A stretch of DNA of 64,000 bases from an uncultured Clostridia bacterium (GTDB taxonomy: Bacteria > Bacillota > Clostridia > Christensenellales > Pumilibacteraceae), in contig CAMWMF010000006.1 in the NCBI GenBank assembly GCA_947175335.1, forward strand, positions 1 through 64,000, read 5' to 3'. Positions 18,131 through 25,855 of the stretch are shown here, in pieces. Below the pieces are notes generated by a model. That model was not told the DNA's origin. It saw nothing but the letters and a program-made list of their open reading frames with translations, and made no database searches. Within the stretch, counting starts at the first letter, position 1, and each line of letters opens with the position of its first letter. The position numbers were made by a program, and so were the translations under genes.

Positions 18131-19123
18131 TTAAATCGGTGCGTAAACGGGCAATCCTGCCGTTTCGTCCAGTCCGAACATTATGTTCATGTTCTGCACC
18201 GCTTGGCCTGCCGCGCCCTTTAACAGATTGTCTATTACCGATATAACTATGCCGCGGTTGCCGTCGAAACGACAGCCGAACATGCAGCGGTTGGTGTGCG
18301 AAACAAACCCGATTTCGGGTAGGGCGTCGGTGTAGCTTACAAACGGTTCGCCGTCGTACGCCGTTTTAAGGGCGTTTATGGCGGCTTCGGGATTGTTTAC
18401 GTCAAAGTATATAGTGGAAAGTATTCCGCGCTTAATGGGGAGAAGGTGGGGCGTAAACAGCAGCTTTTGTCCCAGCTTTTCGGACATTTCGGGCGCGTGG
18501 CGGTGGGTGAAAAGTCCGTACGCCTTAAAGTTTTCGTCAAGCGTGCAGTACGCGTACGCCTCGTCCGCTTTTCTGCCGGCGCCGCTCACGCCGCTCTTGC
18601 TGTCGGCAATTATGTTGGAAACATTTGCGGCTTTTGTGATTGCAAGCATGGGGAGCAGTACGCTTGTAACGTAGCACCCGGGATTGGCTATAAGCTTAGC
18701 CGTTTTGATTTTGTTGCGGTTTACCTCGCACAGTCCGTACACTGCAAGATTGTTAAGGTCGGGACGGGGATGAGTAACGCCGTAAGTGCGCTCGTATACC
18801 GATATGTCCTCGAACCGATAGTCGGCGGACAGGTCTATTACGCGCACGCCCGCGTCCATAAGCTCGCCTACGAGCGCCGCGCCCGCCGTTTGAGGGAGCG
18901 CGGTAAAAACGACGTCGCAGCTTTTAAGCGCGGGGTCGGACGCGTCGGAAAATTCCAAATCGCAAGGCAGCGCGGGAAAAGCCAAAGAGACTTTTTTGCC
19001 GAGCTGTGCGCGGCTTGTAACCACTTTAAGCTCGGCGGCGGGGTGTTCGGCAATCAGCCTAAGCACTTCCGCGCCCGCGTAACCGTTTGCGCCTACTATA
19101 CCTACTTTAATCTTTTTGTTCAT
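18131..19123 (-). CDS. argC: N-acetyl-gamma-glutamyl-phosphate reductase
   Basis: ArgC reduces the ArgB product to the semialdehyde with NADPH. The 330 residues start with the dinucleotide fold VGIVGANGYAGAEVLRL. The catalytic Cys is in ANPGCYVTS, and the late His lies in TPHLLPIKRGI. The ATG at 19123 begins MNKKIKVGIVG; a longer frame reading upstream would run through the promoter and is rejected. The gene heads the argC-argB-argD unit. argJ, normally found here in Firmicutes, is absent. Confidence 0.95.
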   Translation of the reverse strand: MNKKIKVGIVGANGYAGAEVLRLIAEHPAAELKVVTSRAQLGKKVSLAFPALPCDLEFSDASDPALKSCDVVFTALPQTAGAALVGELMDAGVRVIDLSADYRFEDISVYERTYGVTHPRPDLNNLAVYGLCEVNRNKIKTAKLIANPGCYVTSVLLPMLAITKAANVSNIIADSKSGVSGAGRKADEAYAYCTLDENFKAYGLFTHRHAPEMSEKLGQKLLFTPHLLPIKRGILSTIYFDVNNPEAAINALKTAYDGEPFVSYTDALPEIGFVSHTNRCMFGCRFDGNRGIVISVIDNLLKGAAGQAVQNMNIMFGLDETAGLPVYAPI

Positions 19124-19153
19124 AGTTTGTCCCAAAAAAATTTTGTCGCATAT

Positions 19154-19182
19154 ATTATATAACATACAAACAAAAAAGGCAA
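19154..19182 (-). promoter_or_regulatory. promoter for argCBD
   Basis: Minus-strand TTGCCT, 17 bases, TATAAT. Transcription would begin near 19147, giving a leader of about 24 bases. Confidence 0.75.
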
Positions 19183-19220
19183 CCGAAAATTATAACCCAA
19201 AGCATATTACAAAAAAATGC

Positions 19221-19249
19221 TTGACAAATAAAGATAAGTGTTGTAGAAT
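19221..19249 (+). promoter_or_regulatory. promoter for tRNA-Leu
   Basis: TTGACA, 17 bases, TAGAAT. It ends 11 bases before the mature tRNA 5' end. Confidence 0.85.
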
Positions 19250-19260
19250 ATTTATGCTTT

Positions 19261-19348
19261 GCCGGTGTGGTGGAATTGGCAGACGCGCCGGACTCAAAAT
19301 CCGGTGGGCTAATAACCCGTATCGGTTCGACTCCGATCACCGGCACCA
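19261..19348 (+). tRNA. tRNA-Leu (anticodon CAA)
   Basis: The acceptor arm GCCGGTG pairs with CACCGGC, followed by discriminator A and an encoded CCA (19346-19348). The anticodon loop CTCAAAA gives CAA, reading UUG. A long variable arm (GGTGGGCTAATAACCC region) marks it as a class II tRNA. The T loop GGTTCGACTCC is canonical. It has its own promoter and terminator. Confidence 0.96.
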
Positions 19349-19351
19349 AAA

Positions 19352-19388
19352 AATAAATCCGAACATATCAGTTCGGATTTATTTTTAT
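19352..19388 (+). terminator. terminator after tRNA-Leu
   Basis: A 13-bp perfect stem AATAAATCCGAAC / GTTCGGATTTATT with a 6-base loop is followed by TTTAT. Confidence 0.9.
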
Positions 19389-19479
19389 ATTAAAAATGTT
19401 TTAGGCTTTAAAAATAATATCATTATAGTTATAATAAGTTTAGTAATAAATAAAAATGGTATAAATTACATTAAAATAG

Positions 19480-19508
19480 TTGACATAAGTATTTTTATAT
19501 GCTATTAT
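19480..19508 (+). promoter_or_regulatory. promoter for the AT-rich cassette
   Basis: TTGACA, 17 bases, TATTAT. The -10 box overlaps an ATG at 19507, which therefore cannot be the start codon. The AAGGAG site downstream points to 19540. Confidence 0.8.
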
Positions 19509-19539
19509 GAGTATATCGAATCATCAAGGAGAACTATTA

Positions 19540-19920
19540 ATGGAATATAGTCAAGTAATGTTGGAAATGCTGGAACGCATTAAGGTATTGGAAAACAAAG
19601 TTAAGGCTTTGGAAGATAAAATCGAAAATGCGCCTACACCTCAGCCGCAAAAAGGTATGCAACTTGATAGGGTTAGTGCTAAATATAGGGGATTAGCTGA
19701 ATACTTGTTATTATCAAATCAAATGAGAGTAACGCTCTCTTATTCACAAATAGAAGAAATACTGGGTTTTGCTTTACCTGATACTGCGAAAAAATTTAAG
19801 CAGTCGTATTGGGCAAATACTGAAACACATTCTTATGCTTCAAGTTGGATGGCTGTTGGATATAAGGCACGTGTTGATACTGATAACGACACAGTAACTT
19901 TCATTAAAAACTTAATTTAA
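19540..19920 (+). CDS. small coiled-coil protein, possible DUF7662-like domain
   Basis: This is a 126-residue protein. An N-terminal coiled coil (about 4-32, MLERIKVLENKVKALEDKI) is followed by a domain with LSYSQIEEILGFALPDTAKK and SYWANTETHSYASSWMAVGYKA. The pattern (IExILG, LPxxA, WAN, W..aGY) resembles the small DUF7662 family, which is often met near restriction and other accessory genes; I am only moderately sure. Base composition is visibly AT-richer than the flanking housekeeping genes. It is the first gene of a two-gene unit with its own promoter, directly after tRNA-Leu. Function is unknown. Confidence 0.75.
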   Translation: MEYSQVMLEMLERIKVLENKVKALEDKIENAPTPQPQKGMQLDRVSAKYRGLAEYLLLSNQMRVTLSYSQIEEILGFALPDTAKKFKQSYWANTETHSYASSWMAVGYKARVDTDNDTVTFIKNLI

Positions 19921-19933
19921 TAGAGGTGAAATT

Positions 19934-20377
19934 ATGAAAATAAGTTATTCTGATTTTGAAAAGGTAATTCGAGATAAGTTGGTTCGTGACGGCGGCAAGT
20001 CTCAGCTTACTATGATTAATGGTGGCATTATGAAACTTTGGTTGTCTAATAATGGCGACGGTATCAAAAATGACCATTATTCTCTTAACTGTAAATTTAA
20101 CATTTTATATGCGATATATGAAAAGGCTGTTTCTCTTGGTGGAGAAATGTATCTTGGTGCTAATGCGGCACAAAATGGTCAAAGAATCGGTAGTGATAGT
20201 TTCCCTGTTGATACAATCGATGGGTTTATTTCACTGGAATTCTATGGTAAGAATGTTGGGGATAAAACGATGCGCCGCTCCACATATTACGCAGCTATTC
20301 TGGATTGGGCGGGATTTGTAACTAATCATTGGGGTGGTTATATTACCGTTAATAAAGGGTATATGAGTAATCACTAA
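19934..20377 (+). CDS. hypothetical protein, second gene of the AT-rich cassette
   Basis: I do not recognise this 147-residue protein. It has no signal peptide or membrane segment and looks soluble and mixed alpha/beta. Features include YSDFEKVIRDKL near the start, a Gly-rich middle (SLGGEMYLGANAAQNGQRIG) and aromatic residues near the end (HWGGYITVNKGY). TAGAGGTGA before the ATG is a good ribosome site, 13 bases after the first gene, so both are made together. AT-rich composition matches its partner and not the neighbours, suggesting joint acquisition. Confidence 0.7.
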   Translation: MKISYSDFEKVIRDKLVRDGGKSQLTMINGGIMKLWLSNNGDGIKNDHYSLNCKFNILYAIYEKAVSLGGEMYLGANAAQNGQRIGSDSFPVDTIDGFISLEFYGKNVGDKTMRRSTYYAAILDWAGFVTNHWGGYITVNKGYMSNH

Positions 20378-20442
20378 TATAATGTAGGTATGCGCTTTGA
20401 ATTAAGAGCATTATGTTGTGTCATGTATGATAGTATGAATTA

Positions 20443-20485
20443 TTGCCGTTATCGGCAAGATTATAATAATTTTGACATTGGTCAA
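20443..20485. other. hairpin and inverted repeat before the lipase gene
   Basis: TTGCCG-TTAT-CGGCAA (20443-20458) is a 6-bp hairpin without a T run. TTGAC-ATTG-GTCAA (20472-20485) is a second inverted repeat. They could be a weak terminator and an operator. No convincing promoter pairs with the TATAAT at 20504. Confidence 0.35.
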
Positions 20486-20543
20486 TTGCTTTTTTGCCGA
20501 TAATATAATATTTTTGGCAGAAATATCGAAAGGAGAGTGAAAG

Positions 20544-21317
20544 TTGCAAACCAAATATCCGATTTTGCTTGTGCATGGTATTGTGTTGAAGGACGGCAGA
20601 ATAATCAAGGCGTTCGGAAAAATCGGCAAAAAACTGAAAGAGCAAGGTTATTGCGTATATATAGGCAAGCACGACGGATTCGGCACAATCGAAAACAACG
20701 CCCAACAGCTGAGGAACCAAATACAGGATATTTTAGCGCGCGAGAACGTCGAAAAAGTCAACCTGATTGCGCACTCCAAGGGCGGGCTCGATTGCAAGTA
20801 TCTTATACACGAATTGGGTATGGAGGACAGTGTTGCTTCGCTTACCACGCTTTGCACTCCGCACAAGGGTTCGCCGGTTGCGAGTAGGATTATGAAGCTG
20901 CCAAACTTCCTTCTTAAATTCGTGGCGTTTTGGATTAATTTTTGGTACCGTATTTTCGGCGATAAACATCCCGACGCATACTGGGTGTGTAAGGAATTGC
21001 AGCGGCACGACAATGCCGAACAAATGCCGTTTTCGGATAAAGTGTATTGCCAAAGCTATTCGACTACCATTAACAAGGTGCGCGACGATTTTGTTATGGG
21101 TATTCCGCTTGTGTTCTCGCGGTATTGCGAAAAAAGCGAAACCGACGGGCTTGTGCCTGTCGATTCGACTGTGTTTGAAAACTATAAGGGTAACTGCACG
21201 GACGATAGTGTGTCGCACAGCCAAATTGTGGATTTTATGGTGCGCAAAAAGAAAAGGGAAAAAATATATTCGTTTTACTATGCTATCTGTCAAGACTTGG
21301 CAGATATGGGTTTTTAG
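20544..21317 (+). CDS. alpha/beta-hydrolase lipase
   Basis: The 257-residue protein has the lipase pattern PILLVHG (oxyanion region), IAHSKGGLDCKY with the nucleophile Ser in HSKGG, and LTTLCTPHKGSPVA, as in triacylglycerol lipases and EstA-type esterases. Asp and His candidates are in ETDGLVPVD and DSVSHSQIVDF. There is no signal peptide, so it acts inside the cell or is released by another route. The start is TTG at 20544, supported by AAAGGAGAG 8 bases upstream. Confidence 0.85.
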   Translation: MQTKYPILLVHGIVLKDGRIIKAFGKIGKKLKEQGYCVYIGKHDGFGTIENNAQQLRNQIQDILARENVEKVNLIAHSKGGLDCKYLIHELGMEDSVASLTTLCTPHKGSPVASRIMKLPNFLLKFVAFWINFWYRIFGDKHPDAYWVCKELQRHDNAEQMPFSDKVYCQSYSTTINKVRDDFVMGIPLVFSRYCEKSETDGLVPVDSTVFENYKGNCTDDSVSHSQIVDFMVRKKKREKIYSFYYAICQDLADMGF

Positions 21318-21320
21318 GCT

Positions 21321-21557
21321 TTACTCTGTTTCGCCGTTTTCTTGCTTCGTTTTATATAACACTTCTTGGGTGAGTTGTAGCTGCATCAATTCGGCAAGAG
21401 TTTCGTCCTGACCGTATGTGCCCATAGACGACGACACGGCAAGCGCCTCGTACGCTATTTCGGCGTCGCGCCTTTTTGCCGATTGCTTTGCCCGTTCGTC
21501 TTTGTCTTCGGCGTATAATATATCGTTTAGCGTGTCTTTGTAATCGTGATTTTCCAT
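21321..21557 (-). CDS. small hypothetical protein
   Basis: A 78-residue acidic, helix-forming protein (YAEDKDERAKQSAKRRDAEIAYEAL) of no family I know. It lies 45 bases after the WYL regulator on the same strand and is convergent with the lipase, ending 3 bases from its stop. No good ribosome site precedes the ATG, which lowers confidence. Confidence 0.5.
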   Translation of the reverse strand: MENHDYKDTLNDILYAEDKDERAKQSAKRRDAEIAYEALAVSSSMGTYGQDETLAELMQLQLTQEVLYKTKQENGETE

Positions 21558-21602
21558 ACGTATAGTATGGGTAACGGCAGGGGTATATATGCGGCAATAC
21601 CG

Positions 21603-22529
21603 CTAATCGCCGTACAGATTAGTCATACGCTTTGCTTCGTCGCGCAGGGTTTCGCGTATATCGGTCGGTTGAAGTACCTTGATAGACGAGCCGTAGGCGA
21701 GTAGGCGTTTTATAAGCGCGTCGTTCATAGGAACTTCGGCGTGCGCCACCAGCTTTGTGCCGCGCTCCGTTACGGCTTGCATTCCCAGCCAGTCGACGAC
21801 GCTTTCCATTACGGCGGGGAAGAATTCGAATTCCAAATCGACGTATATCTCGTTGTAAAATTCAAGCTCCAATTTTTCTATCAGCTTGCTTTCGAGTTTT
21901 ACGAATCGTTTGCTTGTTTTTCGTAGGTCGCTTATTCTCGTCAGCTTGAACAAGCGGAAGTCGCCGCGCAGCCTGCACATTGCATATATGTACCACGCGC
22001 CCGCCTTGAACACCAGTGTGTACGGCTCGATTGTGCGGTAGGAGACTGCGCCGCGTGCGTCGGTGTACTTTATATCGGTCGCGCGTGTTTGCTCTATCGC
22101 CTCGGACAGTATTTTTATTTTGGACTTTATTTCCGCCGCGTGGCAGTCGTCGTAGTCTATGTAAAGATTGTCTTGCTTTATTACGTAGCTGTCTTGCGCA
22201 CGCACAGCGTCTACGGCGTTGAGTTTTTCTATCAGTGCAAGATTGACTTTGTCGTCGTACAGCGACACGGTTTTGCTAAGCGCGTCCTTTATGCGCAGCG
22301 ATTCCGCTTCGGTAATTACCGATTTGTCCACTACGTAATCGTCGGCGAGGGAGTACCCGCCGTGATGACCTGATGTTGATATGATTGGTATGCCGGCGTC
22401 GATAAGCTCGGTAATATAGCGCGATACGGTGCGCACGCTCACCGAAAACCGCTCGGCAAGATAGTCGCGCGTAACCTTGCGCTTGGCGAGCAAAATCATT
22501 AGTATGGCGAAAATAGTCGATTGCGACAT
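21603..22529 (-). CDS. WYL-domain transcriptional regulator
   Basis: This 308-residue regulator has an N-terminal HTH (about 5-55: MILLAKRKVTRDYLAERFSVSVRTVSRYI) and a central WYL domain (SYRTIEPYTLVFKAGAWYIYAMCR) with a C-terminal WCX-like part, as in YafY/DeoR-type regulators. The ligand is unknown. The ATG at 22529 is chosen because the promoter -10 (22565-22570) places the transcription start downstream of the TTG at 22562. Two direct repeats over the -10 suggest self-control. Confidence 0.88.
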   Translation of the reverse strand: MSQSTIFAILMILLAKRKVTRDYLAERFSVSVRTVSRYITELIDAGIPIISTSGHHGGYSLADDYVVDKSVITEAESLRIKDALSKTVSLYDDKVNLALIEKLNAVDAVRAQDSYVIKQDNLYIDYDDCHAAEIKSKIKILSEAIEQTRATDIKYTDARGAVSYRTIEPYTLVFKAGAWYIYAMCRLRGDFRLFKLTRISDLRKTSKRFVKLESKLIEKLELEFYNEIYVDLEFEFFPAVMESVVDWLGMQAVTERGTKLVAHAEVPMNDALIKRLLAYGSSIKVLQPTDIRETLRDEAKRMTNLYGD

Positions 22530-22550
22530 ACGGTACGTATCCCTTTTGAC

Positions 22551-22570
22551 AATAAGTATCAATAAGTATA
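22551..22570. promoter_or_regulatory. two 10-bp-phased direct repeats at the WYL promoter
   Basis: AATAAGTATC (22551-22560) and AATAAGTATA (22561-22570) are tandem copies one helical turn apart. The second contains the minus-strand -10 box. This is a likely operator of the WYL protein. Confidence 0.55.
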
Positions 22571-22593
22571 GGATAAAAAAGGGAGAGTGTCAA
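22565..22593 (-). promoter_or_regulatory. promoter of the WYL regulator
   Basis: Minus-strand TTGACA, 17 bases, TATACT. Confidence 0.82.
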
Positions 22594-22625
22594 GACAAAA
22601 ATTTTCAAAAATGCCGCTAATTTAA

Positions 22626-22654
22626 TTGTAATAATCTTTTGATTATGGTAAAAT
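22626..22654 (+). promoter_or_regulatory. promoter of the M28-like gene
   Basis: TTGTAA, 17 bases, TAAAAT with an extended -10 TGG. Confidence 0.7.
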
Positions 22655-22687
22655 GTGAGTATAACTATAATTGTATTCGGAGAAGCA

Positions 22688-25558
22688 ATGGATAACGAAG
22701 AAAACGTAGTCGAACAAGAGCAGACGCCCGTAGAGGAACCCGCTGCTCAAAGTGCGGAAGGCGAGAGCGCTACGACTGAAACGCCCGCCGCGGAAGAAAC
22801 GACAAAAGCGGAAGAGTCGACCGAAACGGAAGGCAACGCCAAAGCGGAAGAGTCGACCGAGGCGGACGAGGCCAAACCGCAACCCGACAAAAAACCCGAA
22901 AAAGCAAAAAAGCCGACGGTCAAAAAGACGGCCGAGCAAAAGTCCAAGCTGTTCAGGATGATATACTATCCCGTTGTGGCTGTGTTTGTATTGCTTATGC
23001 TCATCTTTTCGGCGTTGGACGGCGTTACGGGTTACAGCCCTTCGGCGTACGGTAACGATTATTATACGACTGTCAACAATCACATAAAGCAGTTGTCGGT
23101 TACGCGTTCGTCTATGGCGGCGGACGGCGACGGCGGTGTTGATTACGCGCGCAATTATATAGTATCCACATTGACGGCGGGCGGTTTCACCGAGGTTACG
23201 GAAAGCAAGACCGACCGCGACGAGGACGACAAAAACGACGAGCGCCAAACCACAATCACAGATTGGGCTAAGGATGGCGAAGCGAAAAAGGCTACCGTCA
23301 CGGTGCAAACGTCCACGCTTGGCGGCAATTTGCAAGACGAGCTTGGACTTACCGAGCATTTGGTAGGCAAAAACGTATCCAATGTTATAGCGGCTATTCC
23401 GTCAGGCAACGCCAATGCGGGCGCGGTTATTATTACCGTGCGTTACGACAGCCGAACCGATACTGTAGGCGCAGCCGGTGCGGCGTTTGTTGCCAACGCG
23501 ATGCAGGCGCTTATAGAAACGAGCAAATCGGGCGCAGCGCTTAAAAACGATATTATAGTGGTGTTCACCGAGGACTTGGATTACTCCTACGGCGCGTACG
23601 CATTCTTTAATCTTTTCGAGGGCCTGGACGGGGCAGTGGCTCGCGCCAAAGCGGGCGTCAACCTCGAAGCGTACGGCAACGGCGGCACGCTTGCGCTTAC
23701 CGATGCGTCAAATGCCGGACTCGATTATATTTACGCTTACACAAAGGCATCGGACAACGCGCTTAACTTGTCCGTCATTCCTTCGACTTTGCCCGACGAA
23801 TTGAAAAACCGCGACGCAGTAAAGGCGTTCGGCAATATTCCCGCGGTACAGGTTGCCGTTATCGGCTGTCTTGACGCGGCGCAATCGTCGCTCGACAATG
23901 CCGACGAAGTTTCTCAATCGATTGTAAAGCAACAAGCGCGGTTTGTAAAAGATTATATCGAGGAATTCGGCAACGCCGCTGACTCGTACAGCGCAAAAGG
24001 CGACAGCAATACCGCATACTTCTCGTATATCGACGGCGGCACGATTGCGTACACGGCAACCGCGTCGTACGTGGTAGGCGCGCTTATATTGGCGGTAGCG
24101 GCGGCTGTCGTTATTACAATGATATTCAAAAAGACGTTCTCGCTCAAAAACATGTTTGTTGCACTGGGCGTGCAGCTGCTTGTAGTAATTGCCACGCTGG
24201 CTGCTATGGTTGCGGCGTACTTCCTTGTAACGCTTATGCTTACAGGCTTCGGCGTATTGCCGTTGCAGGCGATTACGCACTTAAATTACAGCAATGCCGG
24301 CATAATAATTGCAGCTATGCTCGTAACGCTTGCATCGTCGTTCGGCTTTACCACGCTGTTCAAAAAGCTGTTTAGAGTTACGTCGTCCGATGCCGTTCGC
24401 GGCACGGCTATGCTGTTGGGCCTTGCGGGCGCTGTTATGAGCTTTGCTTGTCCCGCATATTCTTATATCACGTCGTGGCTTGGTCTTACGCTGCTTACAG
24501 TATTGTTACTGTCGGTATGCTTGCACAAAAAGTTCAAATCGAAGTTCGGCTTCGGTATGGATAGGCTGTATTTGTATGTAATACCCGCGGCGTTGTGCTT
24601 GCCGCTCGTTATGCCTACGATTACGGCGCTGGCAGGGCTCCTTCCGCTTGTGCTTCTTCCCGTAATGTTCACGCTGTTTACGGCAGTGCTCGGCGTAGGC
24701 GTTCCGTACTTGGATCGCTCGCAGCCCATACTGGACAAGGTAGCCAAAAAGCTGCCCAAGCGCACTATAAGAGTGGAGCGCGTAGTAACCGAAAAGGTTG
24801 AGGATCGTGCCAAAAAAGGCAAGTTCACCGAAAAGACGTTTAAGCGCGTGGAAAAAGAAAAGGTAGCATTCAACTACAAAAACTATTTCGGTATTTCCGT
24901 TGTAGCCGTACTCGGCATAGTTATAGCGCTGTTCTCGGGCGGCTTCGGCGTAAACTTTGACAAGACGTTGACCAACTACTTTACGTACGACAATGCTATC
25001 TACAACGACTCGATAGTGTACGAGATTAACGGTACCGAGCAAAAGGTAGTAGTAGGCGATTTGATGGCGTACAAGTTTATGCGCTACCATATAGGCGACC
25101 TCGAATGGGACGGTGCTAACAACAGATACAGCAAGGCTGTCGACTATAATATAAAGAATAACATTAATCCGTCCGTGTCCAAAGACGGCAACAAATACAC
25201 GATAACCACATTTGACGGCGCCAATTCCAACGTTGTAATAACCATTCCGTCGGCGCGGTCCATAACTCGCATTACCGTCAAAGAGTTTTCCAAAACATAT
25301 GGCGACTACGAGGGTTACGTGTACGACTACGAAAACAGCGACCAAATAACGTTGCGTTTACCGTACGGCTTCGATTCGATATTCACCTTGGAAATTGAAG
25401 GCGGCTCGCCGAGCAGGTTCGAGTACGAGGAGTACAGAACGGTTACCGAAGGAGATACGTTGTTGGATGACGTAGACGAATGGAACTTGGTCAAGGGCGA
25501 CGCGGACATGCATGGCCTGCGTGCCGGTATAGTTATCAAACGCACTCTCAACGTATAA
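22688..25558 (+). CDS. M28-like membrane protein, probably catalytically dead
   Basis: This 956-residue protein begins with a Glu/Ala-rich cytoplasmic region (about 1-90) and one transmembrane helix (about 97-118). An extracytoplasmic domain resembles M28 peptidases of the Pff1/Fxna type: VRYDSRTDTVGAAGAAF, VVFTEDLDYSYGAYAFF and VNLEAYGNGG. The zinc His of HxDS is Arg here and the zinc Asp of the GAxDxG loop is missing, so peptidase activity is unlikely. About eight transmembrane helices follow (residues ~455-700) and then another helix and a beta-rich outer domain to the end. The ATG at 22688 has CGGAGAAG upstream. Function is unknown. Confidence 0.8.
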   Translation: MDNEENVVEQEQTPVEEPAAQSAEGESATTETPAAEETTKAEESTETEGNAKAEESTEADEAKPQPDKKPEKAKKPTVKKTAEQKSKLFRMIYYPVVAVFVLLMLIFSALDGVTGYSPSAYGNDYYTTVNNHIKQLSVTRSSMAADGDGGVDYARNYIVSTLTAGGFTEVTESKTDRDEDDKNDERQTTITDWAKDGEAKKATVTVQTSTLGGNLQDELGLTEHLVGKNVSNVIAAIPSGNANAGAVIITVRYDSRTDTVGAAGAAFVANAMQALIETSKSGAALKNDIIVVFTEDLDYSYGAYAFFNLFEGLDGAVARAKAGVNLEAYGNGGTLALTDASNAGLDYIYAYTKASDNALNLSVIPSTLPDELKNRDAVKAFGNIPAVQVAVIGCLDAAQSSLDNADEVSQSIVKQQARFVKDYIEEFGNAADSYSAKGDSNTAYFSYIDGGTIAYTATASYVVGALILAVAAAVVITMIFKKTFSLKNMFVALGVQLLVVIATLAAMVAAYFLVTLMLTGFGVLPLQAITHLNYSNAGIIIAAMLVTLASSFGFTTLFKKLFRVTSSDAVRGTAMLLGLAGAVMSFACPAYSYITSWLGLTLLTVLLLSVCLHKKFKSKFGFGMDRLYLYVIPAALCLPLVMPTITALAGLLPLVLLPVMFTLFTAVLGVGVPYLDRSQPILDKVAKKLPKRTIRVERVVTEKVEDRAKKGKFTEKTFKRVEKEKVAFNYKNYFGISVVAVLGIVIALFSGGFGVNFDKTLTNYFTYDNAIYNDSIVYEINGTEQKVVVGDLMAYKFMRYHIGDLEWDGANNRYSKAVDYNIKNNINPSVSKDGNKYTITTFDGANSNVVITIPSARSITRITVKEFSKTYGDYEGYVYDYENSDQITLRLPYGFDSIFTLEIEGGSPSRFEYEEYRTVTEGDTLLDDVDEWNLVKGDADMHGLRAGIVIKRTLNV

Positions 25559-25581
25559 CAAAGCTAAGTAATACAGCAAGT

Positions 25582-25609
25582 AAAGACCGCACGGCAACGC
25601 GCGGTCTTT
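25582..25609 (+). terminator. terminator after the M28-like gene
   Basis: AAAGACCGC / GCGGTCTTT, a 9-bp stem with a 10-base loop, is followed by TG. It lies 24 bases after the stop. Confidence 0.82.
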
Positions 25610-25666
25610 TGTGTTGGGGATATATTTTTTTGCCGTAGAGTATAATATTCGTGTGCATAAAATGCC

Positions 25667-25751
25667 CGATTTTTGCACCGTCGATTTTTGTTATTACAGG
25701 GCTTTCGTGGCGTCACGCCCGATTTTAGGCTAAAAAACAGCCGATTTTTTG
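25667..25751. repeat. four CGATTTT motifs in the intergenic region
   Basis: CGATTTT begins at about 25668, 25682, 25720 and 25742, mostly preceded by CC or GC. A small hairpin GGCGT-C-ACGCC lies among them. The rest of this 297-base gap holds the terminator and the GH95 promoter. It may be a regulator site cluster or chance in AT-rich DNA. Confidence 0.3.
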
Positions 25752-25792
25752 TGTTTATTTGCAATTTAGGGCATAAAAAGCTTGTCGAATAG

Positions 25793-25822
25793 TGGACAAA
25801 CACGAAAAAAATATGCTATAAT
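25793..25822 (+). promoter_or_regulatory. promoter of the GH95-type gene
   Basis: TGGACA, 18 bases, TATAAT with an extended -10 TGC. Confidence 0.7.
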
Positions 25823-25855
25823 TCACTGGTAAAGATTAAGCGGAGGAATAAGAAA

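Noticed and set aside
20390-20503. 37-codon ORF between the AT-rich cassette and the lipase
   Set aside because: Weak ribosome site, no recognisable features and it spans inverted repeats; likely chance.
19261-20543. Integrated phage or integrative element at tRNA-Leu
   Set aside because: No integrase, excisionase or duplicated tRNA 3' end is visible; only a small AT-rich cassette is supported.
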